Origin: Clostridia bacterium
GTDB taxonomy: Bacteria > Bacillota > Clostridia > Peptostreptococcales > Acidaminobacteraceae
Length of the DNA: 64,000 bases
Direction: 5' to 3'
Assembly: GCA_016937975.1 (NCBI GenBank)
Contig: JAFGVN010000051.1
Span: 1-64,000, forward strand
Below, one piece after another: positions 24,566-32,312 of the stretch. Positions within the stretch are counted from its first letter, which is position 1. The number at the start of each line of letters is the position of its first letter. The position numbers and the translations under genes were made by a program. Under the pieces are notes generated by a model. The model saw only the letters and a program-made list of their open reading frames with translations, did not search any database and was not told where the DNA came from.

Positions 24566-24675
24566 CAGTAAGTTTTCTTTCTCATCTACCGGTTAATACC
24601 GCTGGATTTAGCACCATACATTTAATGCTGGTTGCTGGATTTCATAGGGCCAGTCCCTCCATCACTCTGGATAAG
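24566..24675 (-). promoter_or_regulatory. SAM-I (S-box) riboswitch aptamer
   Basis: Minus-strand RNA has the S-box landmarks in order: CTTATCCAGAGTGATGGAGG, GGACTGGCCC, TGAAATCCAGCAACC, GGTGCTAAATCCAGC and GATGAGA closing the P1 stem. Binding of S-adenosylmethionine should stabilise the terminator at 24535-24565 and switch off the MTHFR-like gene. Confidence 0.95.
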
Positions 24676-24692
24676 ATTTATAAATTGTATTT

Positions 24693-24721
24693 AGTATAAC
24701 GAGAATCAAATCATCTGTCAA
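24693..24721 (-). promoter_or_regulatory. Promoter of the SAM riboswitch transcript
   Basis: Minus-strand TTGACA-17-TATACT, about 20 bases before the aptamer. Confidence 0.8.
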
Positions 24722-24744
24722 TAAATATTGATGAAAAAGCATAA

Positions 24745-25479
24745 TTATGAATTTCTTGGATCAAATTGCTCAAAAACTGCAGGAATACCTTGATTTCTTG
24801 CAAATAAAAACTCCTCTTTAGTCTTTGCAGTATAGGAGAACAAAGGTTTTTTTAACCACTTGAGCCATTTAATAATCGGACTGTCTAATGCATGAATATC
24901 ATAAATAACAAAATGGGGTTGTGTCATCCAATTCGTTAAAACATTTCTCATAATAAATTTCAATAATATGTTCATTTGCTGCTTTTCATGCCGACACGAA
25001 AGCTGCCCTCTAACAATATGACTCGCATTCCTTTTAAACCATAAAAGAGACATTGGATTGAATGATTGAATGATGTAATCCCCTTTGTAATTCTTTAGTA
25101 GCTCATAGCTCTTTTTTTCAACGAAGGTCTGATGACTTTCATTCTTAAATTCAACCATTAAGGGAACTTGACCCTTAATTAAATTTAAAACTTCTTCAAA
25201 TGTAGGAATTTTTTCAGAAGTTTCCATTAAAGTTAAATCCTTTATATCAGAATAATTTTGCTCTTTGACAAATCCGTCTTGCTTTGTCATTCGATTTAAA
25301 ACCTTATCATGAAATACAATTAAAGTACCATCCTTCAACATTTGAACATCTAGCTCAATGGCGAAATTGCAATCTATGGCTTGTTGGAAAGCTTTTAATG
25401 AATTCTCTGGTGCATCAGCATCAAAATAACCTCTATGGGCAATAGGATATTGATACATCCATTCTGGAACTTGTTTCAT
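24745..25479 (-). CDS. Glycerophosphodiester phosphodiesterase
   Basis: A 244-residue cytosolic GDPD-family enzyme that hydrolyses deacylated phospholipids to glycerol-3-phosphate and alcohol. 'IAHRGYFDADAPENS' at about residues 14-28 carries the general base His, and 'ELDVQMLKDGTLIVFHD' has the metal-binding Glu/Asp and second His; 'MVEFKNE' follows. No signal peptide. GAGGTG precedes the ATG at 25479; the in-frame GTG at 25485 is part of that site. Transcribed after veg, separated by a terminator. Confidence 0.92.
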   Translation of the reverse strand: MKQVPEWMYQYPIAHRGYFDADAPENSLKAFQQAIDCNFAIELDVQMLKDGTLIVFHDKVLNRMTKQDGFVKEQNYSDIKDLTLMETSEKIPTFEEVLNLIKGQVPLMVEFKNESHQTFVEKKSYELLKNYKGDYIIQSFNPMSLLWFKRNASHIVRGQLSCRHEKQQMNILLKFIMRNVLTNWMTQPHFVIYDIHALDSPIIKWLKWLKKPLFSYTAKTKEEFLFARNQGIPAVFEQFDPRNS

Positions 25480-25503
25480 TATCACCTCTTTAAACCCTAA
25501 ATG

Positions 25504-25526
25504 AAAAAGACTTTCGAATGAAAGTC
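25504..25526 (-). terminator. Terminator after veg
   Basis: GACTTTC-GAAT-GAAAGTC stem followed on the minus strand by T5. Confidence 0.85.
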
Positions 25527-25528
25527 AA

Positions 25529-25792
25529 TTAAGCGAGTAACCCTTGATTAGTATCTTCTATTGTAATTTCAACAGTAGAAGTTAACAAATCAGAATATGT
25601 ATAGGATACATGTCTCTCAGAGTTTGTACCACAATCAATATTAACTACAAAAATACTTGGATAAGTAGCGACCACTATCCCTGATTTTGTGTAATATTTC
25701 TTGCGCCCACTATGTGTTCTTAGTATGATTTCTCTACCAATATTTTCTTCCACACGCCTTCTAATACTACCTATAGTTGCCCTCGTTGCCAA
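25529..25792 (-). CDS. veg: Veg family protein
   Basis: An 87-residue small basic protein related to B. subtilis Veg, which is tied to biofilm matrix control and outgrowth. Conserved segments: 'IGREIILRTHSGRKK', 'KSGIVVATYPSIFVV', 'SERHVSYTYSDLLTSTVE'. The likely start is the TTG at 25792 preceded by AAAGGGG at 8 bases; the GTG at 25801 overlaps that ribosome binding site. veg genes commonly lie in the origin-proximal part of Firmicutes chromosomes, consistent with the rest of the window. Confidence 0.9.
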   Translation of the reverse strand: MATRATIGSIRRRVEENIGREIILRTHSGRKKYYTKSGIVVATYPSIFVVNIDCGTNSERHVSYTYSDLLTSTVEITIEDTNQGLLA

Positions 25793-25907
25793 TATAATCA
25801 CCCCTTTAATATATCTGAAGTAATTATACCATTAATTGTCTGAAAATTCAATAATTATACAATTTTAATTCTTTTTTGTCAATATACGAATTTACCAAAG
25901 CTTTTCT

Positions 25908-26591
25908 CTATTTTTCAACGTTTTTAAGGAACTCATCTACTCTTTTTTTCGATGCTTCTGCCTCTGAATATTGTAAATATACAAACCAGTTGGTTATGGA
26001 CAAATTAATTGCATCTTCTGGGATATATTCTTCCATTAGAAAATGAGTGTCCATTTGAAACAATCGATCAATTAAGTCATGTCTTTTCTCTGTTTTTAAT
26101 ACTTTCTCAGGAATAAAGTCTCTACAATATTCAATTTTGTGGTGTTTTACATCCTCTGGAATGTGAACATGATAAGTATCAAAAAAATATTGATCTACTT
26201 CCTCATTCATTTCTCTAATACCCTGATAGCTATGCTCATGTTCTTCATAGCTGCTATGACCAAACATTCGGCAAACTAATGGTCTCACAGGATAAATAGC
26301 ACAACTTTTGTCCTCTTTTAAAAATGGACAATCCTGCCTTTTATATAATTCTGAAAAATAGTGTGTCTCAACCTTTTTTTCATATGCTTCCAGTAAATTT
26401 TCCCTTTGCAAAAAATTGTGGATATTTAAAAATTCCACATAAAAAGCTTGAACTGCTTCAGTACAACATTTTGCACAGCCAGTACAACTTCCTCCAGGTA
26501 CTTGATTGTAAAGTTGATTCAACTGTTCTAACATCTTTTGCTCTTTATAATAGGCTTTACTATTTTTAAATTGTTTCTCACTTATTTCCAT
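25908..26591 (-). CDS. YkgJ-family cysteine cluster protein
   Basis: A 227-residue cytosolic protein of the CxxCxxCC zinc/iron-binding family (UPF0153). The cluster motif 'GSCTGCAKCCTEAV' is at about residues 33-46 and the second group 'CPFLKEDKSCAIYPVRPLVCRMFG' spans about residues 88-111, giving the full set of Cys ligands. The rest is helical. Function is not established in the family. No tight operon partner. Confidence 0.85.
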   Translation of the reverse strand: MEISEKQFKNSKAYYKEQKMLEQLNQLYNQVPGGSCTGCAKCCTEAVQAFYVEFLNIHNFLQRENLLEAYEKKVETHYFSELYKRQDCPFLKEDKSCAIYPVRPLVCRMFGHSSYEEHEHSYQGIREMNEEVDQYFFDTYHVHIPEDVKHHKIEYCRDFIPEKVLKTEKRHDLIDRLFQMDTHFLMEEYIPEDAINLSITNWFVYLQYSEAEASKKRVDEFLKNVEK

Positions 26592-26759
26592 AACTCACCT
26601 CAATTAACTTTATTATATACGCATATGACCAATTCTTTGTAAATTTTTTTCAAAAAAAAGATAAACTTTGTTTTTAATGAAAATACTTGGGTAATGAATA
26701 AGTATAGTTTTTAAAAATTCATTTTGAATTTCTCTTTTACTCCTAAAAATCTCATTAGA

Positions 26760-26790
26760 AAAACACCGCATCGGGCGGTGCTTTTTCGTT
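26760..26790. terminator. Strong GC-rich terminator
   Basis: CACCGC / GCGGTG stem with flanking A- and T-runs, 8 bases after the 26798-27067 gene. It can act in both directions. Confidence 0.85.
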
Positions 26791-26797
26791 TTTGTCT

Positions 26798-27067
26798 TCA
26801 TAATACACTTAATGTAATTAATGAAACGATCATCATCATCACGCCAAACAACATAAAAAAATAACTTAACATTTTTGATTTTTTTTCAAAGTGATATTGT
26901 AAACCTAAAAAGAAAACAAATAATCCAAATAAAATAATTAGGATTTGTTCTTGAGCTGGTAAAGTTATTGAAGGATCTATCCAATAATAAATGGGCAGTG
27001 TTATAGCCATAAAAACAGAGATAATTAATCTAATCCATTTTAATGTCGAAATTAATCTTAAATTCAT
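26798..27067 (-). CDS. Small three-helix membrane protein, DUF3953-like
   Basis: An 89-residue hydrophobic protein with predicted helices at about residues 10-28, 38-56 and 65-87, ending 'FFMLFGVMMMIVSLITL'. The helix-charged loop-helix arrangement is like the DUF3953 family, but the match is from memory. Monocistronic, with its own terminator; divergent from the amidohydrolase gene. Confidence 0.65.
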   Translation of the reverse strand: MNLRLISTLKWIRLIISVFMAITLPIYYWIDPSITLPAQEQILIILFGLFVFFLGLQYHFEKKSKMLSYFFMLFGVMMMIVSLITLSVL

Positions 27068-27142
27068 TTTTAACCCCTTGCAATTCTATGTATAATTTGG
27101 AATACTTGAATTATCTTATTATAACATATTTGGAGGTATGTG

Positions 27143-28726
27143 ATGGATCTCATATTATTTAACGGTTTAATTCATACTATGTTATCTGAATCAAATGTGG
27201 TATCAGCAGTTGCTATAAAGGATAAAAAAATTTTTTCTGTAGGCAACGATGATGCTATCTTGCAATTAAAAACTGAAAATACTCAACTCATTGATTTGAA
27301 AAAGCAACATGTTTTCCCTGGATTCAATGACAGTCACATGCATTTAATGGGCTATGGTGCTGCCTTAATGCAAATAGACTTATCTTCTGCAAAATCCATT
27401 AGCGATGTTATCGATTTATCTAAAGCCTTTATCGAAGAAAATAATATTCCTAAAAACAGTTGGGTACTGGGTCGAGGTTGGAATCAGGATTATTTCACTA
27501 ATCGTGAAATGCCAACATATGAAGCACTTGATCAAATTTCTACAGAACATTTTATTTTTCTAAGAAGAACTTGTGGCCATGTCGCAACCGTCAACAGCAA
27601 AGTCTTAAATACTTTTAATCTCAAAAAAGAGTTTACTTCCATAGACGGAGGAGAGTATTATGATGGCATCTTCAAGGAAAACGCCTTAGAACTTATATTA
27701 AGGGAAATCCCAGAACCAACCCTTGAAGACATTCAGGCCTGGATCATAAAAGGCATGCATACGCTCTTTTCTATGGGTATTACCTCTGTGCAAAGTGATG
27801 ATTTATGTGTATTCCCAGAAAATATGAATGAAATGGTTTTTGATGCCTTTAAGGATTTAGCGGAAAAAAATCTTCTTAAAATAAAAGTATACGAACAATC
27901 ACTTTTTAGAACAAAAGATAACTTGGAAAAGTTCATTCAATGGGGTTATAAACAAGACTACTCCATTGGTAATTTCAAATACGGTCCTTTAAAAATTCTT
28001 GGAGATGGGTCCCTTGGTGGAAGAACTGCATATTTAAGTCAGTCTTATGCGGATGCCAATACTAAAGGGATTTCCATGTATACTGAAGAAGAATTAACCA
28101 CATATATTACATTTGCTCAAAAACACAACATTGCCAGTGCCATACATTGTATTGGTGATGCCATGTTGGATATGGCTCTAAATGCCATTGAAAAGGCTCA
28201 GCAGTCTTATCCAAATCCTAATTTAAAACATGGTATTGTTCATTGTCAAATTACTAGACCCGAGCAAATTGAAAAACTAAAAGCTCTTAATATCATGACT
28301 TATGTTCAACCCATTTTTTTAGATTATGATATCCACATTGTCCATGATCGTGTCGGTGAGAAATTAGCTGAATCATCTTATGCTTGGAAAACAATGTCCA
28401 AACTAGGTATTCATATGTCATTTGGTTCTGATGCACCTGTAGAAACACCAAATCCATTAAAAGGTATACACTGTGCTGTTACAAGACAAGATCTAAAAAA
28501 CAGACCAAAGGAAAAATATTTGCCACATGAAGCTATTAGTATTTACGAAGGATTTTATCACTATACTGTAGAAGGTGCATATGCATCAAATAATCCAAAC
28601 AAAGGTATGATTTTAAAGAGTTACGAAGCGGATTTAGTCGTTGTCTCTGGAAATGTAATGGAAAATCCATTGGATGGACGAGTTGAAATAACTATCGTTA
28701 ACGGGGAAGTTGTATATGAAAGATAA
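27143..28726 (+). CDS. Amidohydrolase family protein, YtcJ-like
   Basis: A 527-residue cytosolic metal-dependent hydrolase of the Amidohydro_3 group. 'FPGFNDSHMHLMGYG' near residue 62 contains the HxH metal pair, 'GRGWNQDYF' follows, then 'LGDGSLGGRTAYL', 'AIHCIGDAMLDMALN' and 'FGSDAPVETPNPLKGI' with the late His and Asp ligands. The N- and C-terminal beta-sandwich edges ('LILFNGLIHTML', 'VNGEVVY') are present. Relatives deformylate N-substituted formamides; the true substrate is unknown. Start at the ATG at 27143, 6 bases after GGAGG. Confidence 0.9.
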   Translation: MDLILFNGLIHTMLSESNVVSAVAIKDKKIFSVGNDDAILQLKTENTQLIDLKKQHVFPGFNDSHMHLMGYGAALMQIDLSSAKSISDVIDLSKAFIEENNIPKNSWVLGRGWNQDYFTNREMPTYEALDQISTEHFIFLRRTCGHVATVNSKVLNTFNLKKEFTSIDGGEYYDGIFKENALELILREIPEPTLEDIQAWIIKGMHTLFSMGITSVQSDDLCVFPENMNEMVFDAFKDLAEKNLLKIKVYEQSLFRTKDNLEKFIQWGYKQDYSIGNFKYGPLKILGDGSLGGRTAYLSQSYADANTKGISMYTEEELTTYITFAQKHNIASAIHCIGDAMLDMALNAIEKAQQSYPNPNLKHGIVHCQITRPEQIEKLKALNIMTYVQPIFLDYDIHIVHDRVGEKLAESSYAWKTMSKLGIHMSFGSDAPVETPNPLKGIHCAVTRQDLKNRPKEKYLPHEAISIYEGFYHYTVEGAYASNNPNKGMILKSYEADLVVVSGNVMENPLDGRVEITIVNGEVVYER

Positions 28727-28727
28727 G

Positions 28728-28757
28728 AAAAACCTCCAAGATTTTGGAGGTTTTTTC
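28728..28757. terminator. Bidirectional terminator
   Basis: AAAACCTCCAA-GATT-TTGGAGGTTTT, between the convergent amidohydrolase and SPFH genes. Confidence 0.9.
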
Positions 28758-28759
28758 AA

Positions 28760-29692
28760 TTAGCTTTCTTTTGTTGTTTTAGAAACTTCTGTAATCGATG
28801 CTACTAAACCTGCAACATTTTGAATTTCAGATGGAATAATCAATTTAGTTGCTTGACCATTAGCCACTTGTGCTAAGGCTTCAAAACTCTTAAGTGCGAT
28901 AACAGCTTGTGTAGGAGCTGCTTTTTTAATGAACTCAATACCTTCAGCAGTTGCTAGTTGTACAGTTCTAATCGCTTCTGCATGACCTTCAGCTTCTCTG
29001 ATTTCAGATTCTTTTTTTGCTTCTGCATCTAAGATTCTTGCACGTTTCTTTGCTTCTGCATCAAGAATCGCTGCTTCTTTTCTACCTTCAGCTTCAAGAA
29101 TTTGAGCTTTCTTAGAACCTTCTGCTTCAAGGATTGCACGTCTTCTCTCACGCTCAGCTCTCATTTGTTTTTCCATTGCTTCTTGAATATCTTTAGGTGG
29201 TAAAATATTTTTAACTTCTACACGGTTTACTTTAATACCCCATGGATCTGTTGCTTCATCTAAAATAGCTCTCATTTGAGTGTTGATAATATCTCTCGAA
29301 GTTAATGTCTCATCTAAATCTAAAGTACCAATAATATTTCTCAAAGTTGTTGCTGTTAAGTTTTCAATAGCAACGATTGGTCTAGATACACCATAAGCAT
29401 ATAACTTAGGATCTGTAATTTGATAATATACAACAGTATCAATTTTCATTGTTACGTTATCTTTTGTAATAACAGGTTGTGGAGGGAAATCCACTACTCT
29501 TTCTTTCAAAATTACCTTTTGAGCCACTCTATCAATCAAAGGTATTTTAATGTGCAATCCTGTACTCCATGTAGCTGTATAAGCACCAAGTCTCTCAATA
29601 ACATAGGCATTTGCTTGTGGTACAACTCTTACGTTCGCTGCGATTAAAACAATAATAAATACAGCTATAACTCCAATAATAATATAACCCAT
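28760..29692 (-). CDS. qmcA: SPFH/Band 7 membrane protein (stomatin / QmcA type)
   Basis: A 310-residue protein with one N-terminal membrane helix (about residues 3-22), a Band 7 domain (about 25-180, 'VVPQANAYVIERLGAYTATW') and a long C-terminal coiled coil. The coil at about 185-240 is made of near-tandem 9-residue units of the form ILxAEGxxx. Stomatin-type proteins form large rings in membrane microdomains. NfeD is encoded 15 bases upstream; this pairing is standard for the family. Confidence 0.93.
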   Translation of the reverse strand: MGYIIIGVIAVFIIVLIAANVRVVPQANAYVIERLGAYTATWSTGLHIKIPLIDRVAQKVILKERVVDFPPQPVITKDNVTMKIDTVVYYQITDPKLYAYGVSRPIVAIENLTATTLRNIIGTLDLDETLTSRDIINTQMRAILDEATDPWGIKVNRVEVKNILPPKDIQEAMEKQMRAERERRRAILEAEGSKKAQILEAEGRKEAAILDAEAKKRARILDAEAKKESEIREAEGHAEAIRTVQLATAEGIEFIKKAAPTQAVIALKSFEALAQVANGQATKLIIPSEIQNVAGLVASITEVSKTTKES

Positions 29693-29707
29693 TTCTTTCC
29701 TCCCTTT

Positions 29708-30163
29708 CTATGACAATGTTTTTACAATAAGTTTTACACCGTCAATGCTCACCACTTCAACTCTTGTTCCTTCTGGAATAGTTATATCCAATTCAGGTTT
29801 AGCAGACCAAATCTGACCTTTAACATTTACTTGACCCATTGTAAAAGGTTGTAATTCTTTAATGACAATACCTTCCTTACCAATAAGACTGTCTACGTTA
29901 GTCTTTGTAGCACCAATTTTAAAAACCTTAATTGCTACAGGTCTTGTATATATTAACATCAAGGCAGATCCAGCAATAAATGCTAACACTTGAACAAAAA
30001 TTGGTAGTTTAATAAAACTTGCAATCATGGCTAGTAATGCACCACCAGAAAACCAAATAAATGTAAGACCCAAGGTGAATCCTTCAGCAATTGCAAATAG
30101 AATTGCAACAGCCATCCAAATTAATGCAATTGGTATGGTTAGTCCTAATAATTCAGTAACCAT
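29708..30163 (-). CDS. nfeD: NfeD-family membrane protein
   Basis: A 151-residue short NfeD: three to four helices at about residues 5-80 followed by an OB-fold domain (about 85-150, 'GKEGIVIKELQPFTMGQVNVKGQIWSA' region). It lacks the serine protease domain of long NfeD. It is a partner of the SPFH protein encoded just downstream. Confidence 0.92.
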   Translation of the reverse strand: MVTELLGLTIPIALIWMAVAILFAIAEGFTLGLTFIWFSGGALLAMIASFIKLPIFVQVLAFIAGSALMLIYTRPVAIKVFKIGATKTNVDSLIGKEGIVIKELQPFTMGQVNVKGQIWSAKPELDITIPEGTRVEVVSIDGVKLIVKTLS

Positions 30164-30263
30164 TTCATCAACCTCCTTCTAAGTTCAACTTCTAACTCTA
30201 TTATAATTGTTTTTTTTGATTTATAAAAAAAAATGTACCAAAAGGAAAAATCCTGTCATGAAA

Positions 30264-30293
30264 GTGACAAAACACAATGATTTCTGATACAAT
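30264..30293 (+). promoter_or_regulatory. Promoter of the MBL-hydrolase / GHKL kinase pair
   Basis: GTGACA-18-TACAAT with TGA before the -10. Confidence 0.5.
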
Positions 30294-30333
30294 TATAACA
30301 TGAAAATGTATAATAATGTAAACAGGAAGTGTT

Positions 30334-31194
30334 ATGACTAAAGTAATTCTAATTGGAACAGGAACGCCTAATCCAGATCCTTATCGTATGGGACCATGTG
30401 TCCTCATTCAGTATGAACATCAAGTACTCTTATTCGACGCTGGCGCAGGTTTAGTAAGAAGAATCAATGAAATTGCAAAATCTAATCATTTTTCTATGAA
30501 GGATCTGAAGCATTGCTTTATAACACATCTCCATTCAGACCATACCCTTGGATTAGCAGACTTAATGATTACACCTTGGATTTTAGGAAGAAATGAAGCG
30601 CTTAATTTTTATGGTCCTAAAGGTTTGGCTAATATGGTGGACCACATAAAAAAAGCATATCAAATAGACTTTCATGAAAGAATCCACGGATTGGAAAAAG
30701 CAAATGAAACGGGATGTACTTTTTTAGTCAACGAAATTCAACCCGGAATCATATATGATAACGTCGTTACCGTTGAAGCTTTCTTAGTCAATCATGGTAA
30801 TTTTGAAGCTTATGGCTATAAAATTACAACCCCCGATAAAACCATTGTGATTTCTGGTGATACTGCTCCTTGTAAAACATTAATCTCCAAGGCTAAAAAT
30901 TGTGATATATTAATACATGAAGTTTATTATCACGAAGGACTAAAAACGAGATCAGAGATCTGGCAAAAGTATCACCAATCTGTTCATACATCTGGAATTG
31001 AACTCAGTAAAATAGCTTCTGAAGTTCTACCAAAAAAACTGGTACTTTATCATCAATTGTTTATGCAAGAACATATTCTAGATGAGGATATGGCTAAGAA
31101 TGATTATATTTATAAAAGCAGAATTTTAAATGAAGTTTCATCATATTTCAATGGTGAAATCATTTACGGAAAAGACTTAATGATAATTGAGTAG
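30334..31194 (+). CDS. Metallo-beta-lactamase-fold hydrolase, RNase Z-like
   Basis: A 286-residue cytosolic protein. 'FITHLHSDHTLGL' (residues about 67-79) is the HxHxDH metal motif, 'GTGTPNPDP' at the N-terminus, 'VNHGNFEAYGYKI', 'VISGDTAP' and 'ILIHEVYYHEG' are the later ligand regions seen in the RNase Z/arylsulfatase-like branch. True tRNase Z exosite features are not evident, so it is more likely a small-molecule esterase or hydrolase. The next gene, a GHKL sensor kinase, starts 6 bases later. Confidence 0.85.
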   Translation: MTKVILIGTGTPNPDPYRMGPCVLIQYEHQVLLFDAGAGLVRRINEIAKSNHFSMKDLKHCFITHLHSDHTLGLADLMITPWILGRNEALNFYGPKGLANMVDHIKKAYQIDFHERIHGLEKANETGCTFLVNEIQPGIIYDNVVTVEAFLVNHGNFEAYGYKITTPDKTIVISGDTAPCKTLISKAKNCDILIHEVYYHEGLKTRSEIWQKYHQSVHTSGIELSKIASEVLPKKLVLYHQLFMQEHILDEDMAKNDYIYKSRILNEVSSYFNGEIIYGKDLMIIE

Positions 31195-31200
31195 GAGCCT

Positions 31201-32064
31201 ATGAAAAAGAAAAATACCTATCTATATCGATATTTTTTAATTTATTTTATTATTGTGAGCTCAGCAATTATGATGACGTATGCTTTAATGTTTAATACGT
31301 CAAATGATGTTCATGTAAGAAGATTATTAATGATTCCTTTGTTAATTGTTATCTTCTTTATTACCAACATATTTGCTTTGTATTTATTAAAAAGAATTTT
31401 CATTTTAAATCGAAGATATGAAAAATCAGAAATGGAATTATTAAAATATCAATATTTAGAAAGTGATCTAAAATTATATCGACAGCATCGCCATGACATG
31501 AAGAATCATCTGATTATCATTTATGAAATGGTCAAAGATAAGAAGTATGACGATCTGGAAGATTACACACAGCAGTATATTAAGAAAACATCTAATAAAC
31601 TCATGAATATCCATTCTGGTGTGGATGAACTAGATATCCTTTTTTACAACAAAATTGATCTCGCTAAACAATCTAATATTCCTTTGGATTTTAGATGCAA
31701 CAGTCAAATGTCTATTCATCATAGTGCGATTATTGATGTTGTTTCAATCCTATCTAATCTTTTGGATAATGCCATTGATGCCAATAGAGCTATCATGAAT
31801 CCAAAAGATCGAATGATTAGTATTAATATTGATGAAGATCAATTGGATTACATCTTTGTTATCACCAATGCTTTTACACCTTCAAGCGATGTCAGTTCTT
31901 TTGTAAAAGATGGTTTCACTACGAAACAGGATTATCGTAATCATGGTTTGGGATTAGGCATCATCCACAAACTTGTTGATCGATACAAAGGTAAAATTTA
32001 CATTGATGTCTTCAATAATAAATTCTATCAAGTAAAAATTGAATTACCTAAACATTTTTTATAA
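31201..32064 (+). CDS. GHKL-domain sensor histidine kinase, orphan
   Basis: A 287-residue membrane kinase. Two N-terminal helices (about residues 12-30 and 42-64) precede a cytosolic coil, the phosphoacceptor region 'RQHRHDMKNHLIIIYE' near residue 95, an N-box 'ILSNLLDNAIDANRA' and a G-box 'GLGLGIIHKLVD'. This is the AgrC/citrate-type HPK10 group, but with only two helices instead of six, so a peptide-sensing domain is absent. No response regulator is adjacent. Co-transcribed with the beta-lactamase-fold hydrolase. Confidence 0.88.
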   Translation: MKKKNTYLYRYFLIYFIIVSSAIMMTYALMFNTSNDVHVRRLLMIPLLIVIFFITNIFALYLLKRIFILNRRYEKSEMELLKYQYLESDLKLYRQHRHDMKNHLIIIYEMVKDKKYDDLEDYTQQYIKKTSNKLMNIHSGVDELDILFYNKIDLAKQSNIPLDFRCNSQMSIHHSAIIDVVSILSNLLDNAIDANRAIMNPKDRMISINIDEDQLDYIFVITNAFTPSSDVSSFVKDGFTTKQDYRNHGLGLGIIHKLVDRYKGKIYIDVFNNKFYQVKIELPKHFL

Positions 32065-32065
32065 A

Positions 32066-32097
32066 AAAGGGCTGCTTTTAAGCAACCCTTTTTTTGT
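32066..32097. terminator. Bidirectional terminator between the GHKL kinase and copZ
   Basis: AAAGGG-TGCTT ... AGCA-CCCTTT stem with one mismatch, A- and T-runs on both sides. Confidence 0.85.
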
Positions 32098-32303
32098 TAT
32101 TCTATTGAAACTACATCATATCCTGCATCTTCAACAGCTTCTATTAGCAATTCATCAGAAACATGCTCGACTTCAATGAAAGCAGATTTCTTTTCCAAAC
32201 TCATTTCTATTACTTTTACATTTTCTAAACTGTTTAATGCTTTTTCGACTCTACCAGTACAATGTCCACAAGACATGCCTTCAATAATAATTTGCTTTTT
32301 CAT
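32097..32303 (-). CDS. copZ: CopZ-like copper chaperone (HMA domain)
   Basis: A 68-residue single HMA-fold protein with 'IEGMSCGHCTGRVEKAL' (CxxC copper site at residues 11-14) and 'VEDAGYDVV'. It delivers Cu(I) to CopA and probably to the regulator. It starts 9 bases after copA and shares its transcript. Confidence 0.93.
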   Translation of the reverse strand: MKKQIIIEGMSCGHCTGRVEKALNSLENVKVIEMSLEKKSAFIEVEHVSDELLIEAVEDAGYDVVSIE

Positions 32304-32312
32304 ATGATCCTC

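Noticed and set aside
26613-26801. 62-codon minus-strand frame as a gene
   Set aside because: It runs straight through the strong terminator at 26760-26790 and begins inside the end of the neighbouring gene.
31201-32064. Agr-type quorum-sensing locus around the GHKL kinase
   Set aside because: No AgrB, AgrD or LytTR response regulator is nearby and the sensor has two helices instead of six.
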